From contig JASGFY010000006.1 in the NCBI GenBank assembly GCA_047605265.1, positions 1 through 64,000 of the forward strand: a stretch of 64,000 bases of DNA, written 5' to 3'. The DNA comes from Solimonas sp047605265 (lineage in GTDB: Bacteria; Pseudomonadota; Gammaproteobacteria; Nevskiales; Nevskiaceae). A model generated the notes under the pieces. That model was given only the letters and a program-made list of their open reading frames with translations, was not told the DNA's origin and did no database searches. Both the position numbers and the translations under genes were made by a program. Position 1 is the stretch's first letter. Each line of letters opens with the position of its first letter. Of this stretch, positions 33,528 to 42,145 are shown piece by piece.

Positions 33528-36500
33528 GCTTCAATGAGGCAGCGGCATGAAGCCGCGGATCACACGCACACGGACCCGAGCACGTCGGAGACGGTGGCGC
33601 TTCAATGAGGCCGCGGCATGAAGCCGCGGATCACATCGCGCGACGACGGCCGAAGCCTCGCTCAACGCGATGCTTCAATGAGGCCGCGGCATGAAGCCGC
33701 GGATCACCTCGGCATACATCCGGCAGAGATGCATCGTCATCTCGCTTCAATGAGGCCGCGGCATGAAGCCGCGGATCACCGGAATCAGGCGCCGGGCGTC
33801 TTGGCATCAACCCATTCCCTTCAATGAGGCCGCGGCATGAAGCCGCGGATCACCTTCCGATTCGATAACGACTGATTCCGGATTCTTGCCCTTCAATGAG
33901 GCCGCGGCATGAAGCCGCGGATCACAAGCTACAACCTCCACCGAAATGTCAACCTCATCAGAGCTTCAATGAGGCCGCGGCATGAAGCCGCGGATCACGT
34001 CGTTCGGGGCGGGCGTCGCAGAAGCGCAGAGCCTGCTTCAATGAGGCCGCGGCATGAAGCCGCGGATCACTAACCGCAACGCGCCGATTGAGAAATTCAC
34101 ATGGGCGCTTCAATGAGGCCGCGGCATGAAGCCGCGGATCACCATTGCCACGGCAGCCGAGAATGTGGCGATGACGGAGCTTCAATGAGGCCGCGGCATG
34201 AAGCCGCGGATCACGCGACCCCAAAGCCGCTATCCAAAATCCTGCCCAGGCTTCAATGAGGCCGCGGCATGAAGCCGCGGATCACTTACTGCCGGGTCCC
34301 GCTGGCCCCGATTGCCTGCCGGCTTCAATGAGGCCGCGGCATGAAGCCGCGGATCACGCCCCTGCCGGCGTTTGACGTCGCGCCAAGCGATCCAGCTTCA
34401 ATGAGGCCGCGGCATGAAGCCGCGGATCACGGCCCGGATGCGATACAGGCGATATCACGTCCAGCCGCTTCAATGAGGCCGCGGCATGAAGCCGCGGATC
34501 ACATCAAGGATGGCTATGACGTTCCCGGCTGCCGCCTCGCTTCAATGAGGCCGCGGCATGAAGCCGCGGATCACCGCCCAGCGAAATCAAGCAGCGTATC
34601 GCAGTAGCCGAGCTTCAATGAGGCCGCGGCATGAAGCCGCGGATCACGAGTGGGTCATCACCCTGCCGATCCCGGATGGCATCGCTTCAATGAGGCCGCG
34701 GCATGAAGCCGCGGATCACCCGCTGTCCAGATGGGGCGCCGCGCCATTGCGATAGCTTCAATGAGGCCGCGGCATGAAGCCGCGGATCACCGCGCCAGGC
34801 CATCGGTCGGATCGCAGATTCATGCGCTTCAATGAGGCCGCGGCATGAAGCCGCGGATCACATGTCCAGCCGCCGGAGCATCTACTCGCATGGACATGCT
34901 TCAATGAGGCCGCGGCATGAAGCCGCGGATCACCTGACGCCGTCACGATAGGTGCCGTCGTACCAATCGGGCTTCAATGAGGCCGCGGCATGAAGCCGCG
35001 GATCACCATGGGTCAACACGAGCAACAACCACAGATACAGCATAGCTTCAATGAGGCCGCGGCATGAAGCCGCGGATCACTCCCTAACCGTTTGGTGTGG
35101 GAGAATTGGGAAAGGTTGCTTCAATGAGGCCGCGGCATGAAGCCGCGGATCACGCTTTGGCTCACCTCGGTGAACAATCGGTCCTAAAGCTTCAATGAGG
35201 CCGCGGCATGAAGCCGCGGATCACTTTGATTTCTATTGGCCTGCTTTGGCTCACCTCGGTGCTTCAATGAGGCCGCGGCATGAAGCCGCGGATCACCTAA
35301 GAAACGTTTCGCCATACTCGCCGCATGCGTAGCTTCAATGAGGCCGCGGCATGAAGCCGCGGATCACCGCACGACTTCCGTTCCGACGTCCTCGATCTCG
35401 CCGCTTCAATGAGGCCGCGGCATGAAGCCGCGGATCACGCCGTCATCGCCGACGCGATGACGGTGCATCGCGAAGCTTCAATGAGGCCGCGGCATGAAGC
35501 CGCGGATCACTACTCAGACACTGCACCACTGCGATTCTTATCGCCCAGCTTCAATGAGGCCGCGGCATGAAGCCGCGGATCACCCAACTCACCGTCAAAT
35601 CCGCCGGCGCATCCGAATGCTTCAATGAGGCCGCGGCATGAAGCCGCGGATCACCTGGAGATCACGATGGGCCTGAAATTGATATTGCTGCTTCAATGAG
35701 GCCGCGGCATGAAGCCGCGGATCACGTCACGATTAATGTTGCCCGTATAACCACCATCAGAGCTTCAATGAGGCCGCGGCATGAAGCCGCGGATCACGAT
35801 CGACGGCCGGCTTGCCGATCACCGGCATCGCCGGCTTCAATGAGGCCGCGGCATGAAGCCGCGGATCACCAAGGATCGCCAACACAGCCAACGTTGCGGA
35901 GCCGGCTTCAATGAGGCCGCGGCATGAAGCCGCGGATCACCGCTTCATGGCGGAAATGGCGCGCGTTCCTGAGCTGGCTTCAATGAGGCCGCGGCATGAA
36001 GCCGCGGATCACCTGACGAGCGGAAGTTGCGTTTCTAACTGTGCTTCAAGCTTCAATGAGGCCGCGGCATGAAGCCGCGGATCACGACGGCGCCGGAGCC
36101 GGCTCATGCGTCATGCCGAGTTGCTTCAATGAGGCCGCGGCATGAAGCCGCGGATCACCTGGCGTTGACCAAGAGTGGCGGTCGCGAACTCCCCGCTTCA
36201 ATGAGGCCGCGGCATGAAGCCGCGGATCACTCCGAACCTTGAACGGGCTGCGGCATTCCGGAAGCTGCTTCAATGAGGCCGCGGCATGAAGCCGCGGATC
36301 ACATCCGCACGCCGCCGAAAAAGGACGAGGCGTTTTAGCTTCAATGAGGCCGCGGCATGAAGCCGCGGATCACATAGCAGCACCGCGCTTTGCCGGTCAC
36401 GCCGTCCAGGCTTCAATGAGGCCGCGGCATGAAGCCGCGGATCACACGAGCTGGACCACTTCGTCAAACACGTGCTGCGCGTGCTTCAATGAGGCCGCGG

Positions 36501-38614
36501 CATGAAGCCGCGGATCACGTTACGAACTCCAGCGCGTAGCCGCGTCGATCCTCAAGCTTCAATGAGGCCGCGGCATGAAGCCGCGGATCACCTTCCACGC
36601 CTCCACGAAGGCGTGCAAGCACAGCTTGCTTCAATGAGGCCGCGGCATGAAGCCGCGGATCACGAAAAAGTCAGTAACCAATTCCGAAGCAGAAACGAAG
36701 CTTCAATGAGGCCGCGGCATGAAGCCGCGGATCACCCTTCGTCGATGACGACCTCCCTTTCTGAGTTGAGGCTTCAATGAGGCCGCGGCATGAAGCCGCG
36801 GATCACGGCGGCAAGTTCCTCCTCCGCGCGATTCGCGGCGCGGCTTCAATGAGGCCGCGGCATGAAGCCGCGGATCACGCGACATGCAGGTGGAGCGCAT
36901 CAGGGAGTTGCGCGACGCTTCAATGAGGCCGCGGCATGAAGCCGCGGATCACCAGCGAGCAGCCGGACGCGGAATCCGGCATCGTGGAGCTTCAATGAGG
37001 CCGCGGCATGAAGCCGCGGATCACCGCAATCGCCTCATCAAGATTGGAACGGTCTGCCAAGCTTCAATGAGGCCGCGGCATGAAGCCGCGGATCACCTCC
37101 TAGTCCACATGCGGTTCAGACCCTGCTGATAGCTTCAATGAGGCCGCGGCATGAAGCCGCGGATCACCTCAGGATTACATCAAGGAATTGCTTGACTTGT
37201 CCAAGCTTCAATGAGGCCGCGGCATGAAGCCGCGGATCACAAACGCTATCGACGTGAAATTCACCATTAGCATCGCTGCTTCAATGAGGCCGCGGCATGA
37301 AGCCGCGGATCACCCCTAGGGCTGGTGTCAGTCAGCCCCATTACATCAAGGCTTCAATGAGGCCGCGGCATGAAGCCGCGGATCACCAACGCTTTGCCGT
37401 TCCGCGCGTATAATTTGATTTGGCTTCAATGAGGCCGCGGCATGAAGCCGCGGATCACGCGCCCACTGGCGGCCGGCGAGCGTGCTCTCGGCGGCGCTTC
37501 AATGAGGCCGCGGCATGAAGCCGCGGATCACCTGTTTTCAATCGCAGTCATGGCGTCAAAACTACTTTGCTTCAATGAGGCCGCGGCATGAAGCCGCGGA
37601 TCACTGGTGATTACGAAGGTGAACAGAGGTTGGTCGATATGCTTCAATGAGGCCGCGGCATGAAGCCGCGGATCACTTGCGGGTCCGACCACTGCACGGC
37701 TTTGCTCGCCCCGCTTCAATGAGGCCGCGGCATGAAGCCGCGGATCACTGCGATGGCGGCCCGAGAAGTTGGGCCGGCTTGAATGCTTCAATGAGGCCGC
37801 GGCATGAAGCCGCGGATCACTAATGCTCTGCCGTTCCGCGCGTATAATTTGATCTGGCTTCAATGAGGCCGCGGCATGAAGCCGCGGATCACATCAAGTA
37901 CAGCATGGGCGGGACCGCAACGAGCAAGCTTCAATGAGGCCGCGGCATGAAGCCGCGGATCACGAGCTCGCTCTGTGCTGTCGTCATGGCGTCAGCACCT
38001 GCTTCAATGAGGCCGCGGCATGAAGCCGCGGATCACTCGCCGACGTCGTTGAGATCGGCATCAACTGGGCCGGGCTTCAATGAGGCCGCGGCATGAAGCC
38101 GCGGATCACAGCCGGCGCACACGCAGCTGCTCTTCGCATACGAGTGCTTCAATGAGGCCGCGGCATGAAGCCGCGGATCACACGCTAAGTGATGTTAGCG
38201 GTGTCTTCGTGGCCGGCGCTTCAATGAGGCCGCGGCATGAAGCCGCGGATCACACGAGGGTGATGTTGCCGGCACGATCACCTGTCTCGAGCTTCAATGA
38301 GGCCGCGGCATGAAGCCGCGGATCACGAGGACGTGCGCAACTGGATCGTGCCCGACGTCACGCTTCAATGAGGCCGCGGCATGAAGCCGCGGATCACGGG
38401 CAGCACCGACGTGGGCCTGACAGGAAGCGCCGGAGCTTCAATGAGGCCGCGGCATGAAGCCGCGGATCACGAACCGGCTGCTCGGGAGATGCTGGCCGAC
38501 CTCGCAGCTTCAATGAGGCCGCGGCATGAAGCCGCGGATCACCTGCCGGACGAAGAGGGCGTCCTGTGGAAGCGGCTCGCTTCAATGAGGCCGCGGCATG
38601 AAGCCGCGGATCAC
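33528..38614 (-). CRISPR. type I-G CRISPR array, 71 repeats and 70 spacers
   Basis: 36-base repeats alternate with 35-38-base spacers without interruption. In the transcribed (minus) orientation the repeat begins GTGATCCGCGGC and ends CCTCATTGAAGC, with the stem CCGCGGC/GCCGCGG closing a TTCAT loop; ATTGAAGC would be the 5' crRNA handle. Nearly all repeats are identical. Exceptions: the leftmost repeat (33528-33563) has one changed base in the stem, and those at 33818 and 33890 differ in the last base. Left-end degeneration, and cas2 at the right end, place the leader at 38615 and make right-hand spacers the newest. A further 37-base spacer-like unit (33491-33527) and eight bases of a repeat lie beyond the left end. 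Confidence 0.99.
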
Positions 38615-38826
38615 GGCCCTCGCATAACTCCTTGTATCGAGATATGCAGAGCCGCGTTTTGCGAGCGCTTGCACAGTCTGCCGGCTCGCGGCGCAAGCGG
38701 CAAGGTGCGATGACCGCCATAGTTGCGATAAGTCCTTCATTGTTAAAGAGCGAAGAGCGTTGCGAGCGCTCCCCGGGGTTTTCCCCAGCATCGGAGCGCT
38801 CGCGCACGGGCAGCATAAAAAAGCGA
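38615..38826 (-). promoter_or_regulatory. CRISPR leader
   Basis: 212 bases between cas2 and the first repeat, with no gene. On the minus strand it holds an AT-richer stretch (GCTCTTTAACAATG, around 38740) and a nested palindrome: GCGAGCGCTCC (38762-38772) pairs with GGAGCGCTCGC (38793-38803), enclosing GGGGTTTTCCCC. It should carry the array promoter and the site recognised by Cas1-Cas2 for spacer insertion. Confidence 0.8.
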
Positions 38827-39117
38827 TCAGACGATCGTCGGTTCCCGTGCCACTGGGTCGAACGACTTTCCCAAACTGACAATTCTGGGCTTGACCGCAT
38901 CGGCCGGCCCCAGGTCCAGCATGACGACATGATCCTGCCCGTTGACGATCAGTCCGTCCAGCAAAGACATCAGCTCCGCGTGCCGGCGGGCGGACAAACG
39001 GCATTGGAAAATCGAGAACTGCAGCCATTCGCCATAGCCCTTCATCAGCTTGAATATCTTGCGCAGCCGTTTTTCATCATGGATGTCGTAGGCGACGATG
39101 TAGAGATGTTCTTGCAT
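38827..39117 (-). CDS. cas2: CRISPR-associated endoribonuclease-fold protein Cas2
   Basis: A 96-residue ferredoxin-fold protein opening with MQEHLYIVAYDIHDEKRLRK, which contains the first-strand Asp of Cas2, then FKLMKGYGEWLQFSIFQC and the terminal strand DHVVMLDLGP. It forms the adaptation complex with the Cas4-Cas1 fusion encoded eight bases upstream. Last gene of the cas operon, next to the leader. Confidence 0.97.
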   Translation of the reverse strand: MQEHLYIVAYDIHDEKRLRKIFKLMKGYGEWLQFSIFQCRLSARRHAELMSLLDGLIVNGQDHVVMLDLGPADAVKPRIVSLGKSFDPVAREPTIV

Positions 39118-39125
39118 GAGGGCTC

Positions 39126-40841
39126 TCAGCGCGTGGTGAAATTCGGGTTTTCAACCATTTCGCCCTGGAGAAAACGGCCGAGCAGACGGCATTGAATCTC
39201 CAGCAGACGCCGATAGCTGACGCGGTATCCAAACAGCGGGTGTGTGATCTCGTGAGACAGACGCCGTTCGAAGGTGGCGATAAAGCGCTTTCGTCCTTCA
39301 TCGCTGAGGTTGATGCGGCCGGCACCGCCGATGAAATCCGTGGGCCTGACCTCGCCGTTGTTGATGGCCTGCAGCACCGAGGAGTCGGCGATCAGCGGCC
39401 GGAACGGTTCCATCATGTCGAGCGCCAGGGCTGGACGACCATAACGTGCCTGATGGTAGAAGCCCCGGTACGGATCGAAGCCTGTCGTCGTCAGTGCGAC
39501 GGTCAGCGTCCTCGCGAGCATGGCGTACGCAAAAGAGAGCAAGGCATTCACCGGATCGGTCGGCGGCCGGCGATTGCGCTGCGTAAAATCGAAGGAGAAG
39601 TTCTCGTCACCTTCGCGCTTGATCATCTTGGAAAAGGCGCCGAAGTAGATCGCGGCGCCGTTACCTTCGATGCCCAGCAGCTCCTGCAGATTGCGGGCTC
39701 TCGCGGAAGCCTTGATTGCATGATCAAGCTGATCGAGCAGGGGCTCTGCTGATCCTTCACCACGCCAGTTCCTGCGCAGCAGTACGCGACTGTTGACCAG
39801 CTTGGCCCGCACCCAACCCTTGGCCAGCGTCAGGCAGATGTTCTCGTTGTCCGCACCGCGGAACTGCGCGGTACGCAGCTCGACGTTCTTGTGCCCGAAC
39901 CCCGTCGTGTATCCCAGAAACCAGCCGCCGTGACTGTGCCAGGAGACGGCGATCTCGCGCCGCATCAGCTCATGCAGCGTTGGCGTCGTCAGGTATACGT
40001 TCCCGAATAGCGCGAGATGCGACATTTCCGCGATGCGCGGCCGCGAGGCTACTTGATCGTTGACGGAAATCTCCAGGTTCTCGCCGTCCTTGGCGACCTT
40101 GGCCTTATTTGCCTGGACGTACACCGGCAGCGCTTCTGTCAGGCCGACGGCGATCGAGCGCGGCGGCGTTTCACTGCGCCGCAGGAAGTTCACTTCATCC
40201 GGAAGACAGATACCGACGAGCGAGCAGCGCGGGCACTTGGGCGAGTCTTCCAACGGTGGCGGAATCCGCCCACCGAGCGCCACGCCACGCAGCCCGTGAA
40301 TCGCCGATAACGTGAGATCGCGCAGTTCTTCATCAAACGTCACGCTCACCCGTTCGCGGGACTCCGCGAAGTACAGAACGCCTTCTTCGCAGACATAGCC
40401 CTCGCTTTCGAGAATCAGGCCCTGCACGCAGAGCTGCACGCGCTCCGGGTCATACGCGCCGCGCGGCACGTGTGGACGTTTGCCACGCTTGTAATCCACC
40501 GGGCTAACACGGCTGCCCTCGCCCTCGATCAGATCCATCTTCGCAACCAGGCCCAGCCGGTTCGACGACACCATCACCGAGCGCGCATGAATACGCTCTT
40601 CCGCGGTGGCCTCATCGGGGGCCGGCAACTCTCCGGACGGCACGTCCACGCGCCGATGGCGATGCCGGCCGTCGACCGTATCGCGTGAATCAGCCCATTC
40701 GCCCTGCACCCACTCCAGATAAGCCAGACGTGGGCAGTACACGTACTCGTTGATCATCCGCGCCGGCAGCAGCGGCTGATCGCCAGTCAGCTCGGGAAAC
40801 GGCAGCGGCAACTCGTATTGCGCAGGCGCATCACTGGCCAT
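39126..40841 (-). CDS. cas4-cas1: Cas4-Cas1 fusion protein
   Basis: A 571-residue fusion of the two adaptation nucleases, diagnostic of type I-G. The Cas4 part (about 1-225) has the four iron-sulfur cysteines C36 (YVYCPRLAYLEW), C203, C206 and C212 (KCPRCSLVGICLP) and the RecB-like nuclease core PVDYKRGKRP. Cas1 begins near residue 238 (LPVYVQANKAKV) and includes HSHGGWFLGYTTG, NALLSFAYAML (catalytic Glu region is nearby) and GFYHQARYGRPALALDMMEP with the metal-binding His and Asp. The fusion selects and trims prespacers next to a TTN PAM in studied relatives. ATG 40841 is preferred; the longer frame reaches into the ATPase promoter. Confidence 0.97.
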   Translation of the reverse strand: MASDAPAQYELPLPFPELTGDQPLLPARMINEYVYCPRLAYLEWVQGEWADSRDTVDGRHRHRRVDVPSGELPAPDEATAEERIHARSVMVSSNRLGLVAKMDLIEGEGSRVSPVDYKRGKRPHVPRGAYDPERVQLCVQGLILESEGYVCEEGVLYFAESRERVSVTFDEELRDLTLSAIHGLRGVALGGRIPPPLEDSPKCPRCSLVGICLPDEVNFLRRSETPPRSIAVGLTEALPVYVQANKAKVAKDGENLEISVNDQVASRPRIAEMSHLALFGNVYLTTPTLHELMRREIAVSWHSHGGWFLGYTTGFGHKNVELRTAQFRGADNENICLTLAKGWVRAKLVNSRVLLRRNWRGEGSAEPLLDQLDHAIKASARARNLQELLGIEGNGAAIYFGAFSKMIKREGDENFSFDFTQRNRRPPTDPVNALLSFAYAMLARTLTVALTTTGFDPYRGFYHQARYGRPALALDMMEPFRPLIADSSVLQAINNGEVRPTDFIGGAGRINLSDEGRKRFIATFERRLSHEITHPLFGYRVSYRRLLEIQCRLLGRFLQGEMVENPNFTTR

Positions 40842-40878
40842 TAGGCACCCCCGTGCCACGCTGATGGCAACCCCTGAC

Positions 40879-40914
40879 ATGAGAGATTATCATCCACTTC
40901 ATGAGAGATTATCA
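40879..40914. repeat. 14-base direct repeat at the start of the ATPase gene
   Basis: ATGAGAGATTATCA occurs at 40879-40892 and again at 40901-40914, a 22-base period. The second copy contains the start codon of the DUF4143 ATPase; the first ATG is out of frame. It may be a small tandem duplication or a footprint of the event that brought the ATPase gene in. Confidence 0.8.
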
Positions 40915-42145
40915 CCAACGCTGGCTGGAAATCCGACTCCACGACGCACTGGCCGACACCCCTGTCGTTCTGCTCAACGGCGCGCGCCAGTCCGGCAAGA
41001 GCACCCTGGCGCAGGCCGCCGCTGAAGCGGCGGGCGGCACGTATCTCACGCTGGACGACCCCACCTTGCTGGCCGCCGCCGCGAGCGATCCCGTCAGCTT
41101 CGTCGAGCGCAGCGAGAGGCTGCTCGTGATCGATGAAATCCAGAAAGCACCGGCACTGTTCCCCGCCATCAAGCGCAGCGTGGATCGCAAACGTACGCCA
41201 GGACGATTCTTGCTGACCGGCTCCGCCGATGTCTTCATGCTGCCGCAATTGTCCGAATCGCTCGCCGGCCGCATGGAAGTGCTGACGCTGCAGCCTTTGG
41301 CGCAAGGCGAAATCGAAGCCACACCGCCGGCGCTGATTCCTGCCCTGTTCGCTAATCGACCACCCACAACGTTGCCAGCCACGGCGGGCCATCTGGAAAA
41401 ACGGCTCGCCGCCGGCGGCTTCCCCGAGGCCCTGCAACGCAACCGTCAGGAGCGACGACGCGCCTGGTTCGATGCCTACGTCACCACCATCACGCAACGC
41501 GACATCCGCGAGCTGTCCAACATCAGCGATCTGACCGCTCTGCCCCGTCTGCTCAATCTGCTGGCCGTGCGCAGCGGCAGCCTCCTGAATGTCGCCGAAC
41601 TGGCGCGTGCCTCGGGCGTCGCCCAGGCCACCCTGCATCGCTACCTCGCGCTGCTGGAAACCACCTTCCTCTTCCAACCCCTTCCTGCCTGGCACGCCAA
41701 TCTCGGCAAGCGTCTGATCAAAGCGCCCAAGGCCTATCTGCTCGACAGCGGACTCGCCTACGCCCTGAGCGGCACTGACGCCAGCTCCCTCACCAATGCG
41801 CCGCACTACGGCGGCCTGCTCGAAACCTTCGTGCTCGGCGAACTGCGCCGCCACTGCGCCGCCCTGCCCTCGCCACCGCGGCTCTTCCATTACCGCAGCG
41901 CCGGCGGCGTCGAAGTGGACTTCGTAATCGAAGACGCCGCGGGGCACTGCATCGGCATCGAAGTCAAAGCCACGAAATCGCTCGGTGAAAAGCATTTTTC
42001 TGGCCTGCGCGATATGCACAGCACGCTCGGCAAGCAGTTTGCGTCTGGGGTGGTGTTGTATGGCGGGGAGCAGGCGGTTCAGTTTGGGGAGCGGTTGTGG
42101 GCGGTGCCGGCATCCTCTTTGTGGGCGAACAGTCCACCGCCGTAG
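40901..42145 (+). CDS. AAA ATPase with DUF4143 domain, inserted among cas genes
   Basis: A 414-residue protein with Walker A VVLLNGARQSGKSTLAQAA, Walker B RLLVIDEIQKAP, a sensor-like FLLTGSADVF and a C-terminal nuclease-like DUF4143 domain (GVEVDFVIEDAAGHCIGIEV, with the D...E.K pattern). Such proteins are widespread and of unknown role, often exchanged between genomes. Here it lies on the opposite strand between csb2 and cas4-cas1, splitting the minus-strand operon. Its start is 59 bases from that of cas4-cas1, and its last 67 bases overlap the end of csb2. No clear ribosome site precedes the ATG. Confidence 0.9.
   Translation: MRDYHQRWLEIRLHDALADTPVVLLNGARQSGKSTLAQAAAEAAGGTYLTLDDPTLLAAAASDPVSFVERSERLLVIDEIQKAPALFPAIKRSVDRKRTPGRFLLTGSADVFMLPQLSESLAGRMEVLTLQPLAQGEIEATPPALIPALFANRPPTTLPATAGHLEKRLAAGGFPEALQRNRQERRRAWFDAYVTTITQRDIRELSNISDLTALPRLLNLLAVRSGSLLNVAELARASGVAQATLHRYLALLETTFLFQPLPAWHANLGKRLIKAPKAYLLDSGLAYALSGTDASSLTNAPHYGGLLETFVLGELRRHCAALPSPPRLFHYRSAGGVEVDFVIEDAAGHCIGIEVKATKSLGEKHFSGLRDMHSTLGKQFASGVVLYGGEQAVQFGERLWAVPASSLWANSPPP

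Noticed and set aside
37387..37422. TATAAT within two spacers, suggesting a promoter in the array
   Set aside because: It comes from the captured target sequence and no -35 box at normal spacing is present.
33618..38713. Repetitive frames such as MRPRHEAADH or DPRLHAAASLK across 33.6-38.7 kb, resembling a repeat protein
   Set aside because: They are translations of the CRISPR repeat; the spacers between them carry no conserved coding pattern.
38394..38930. A 178-codon minus-strand frame covering the leader and three repeats
   Set aside because: It is made of cas2 antiframe, leader and repeat sequence; no coding support.
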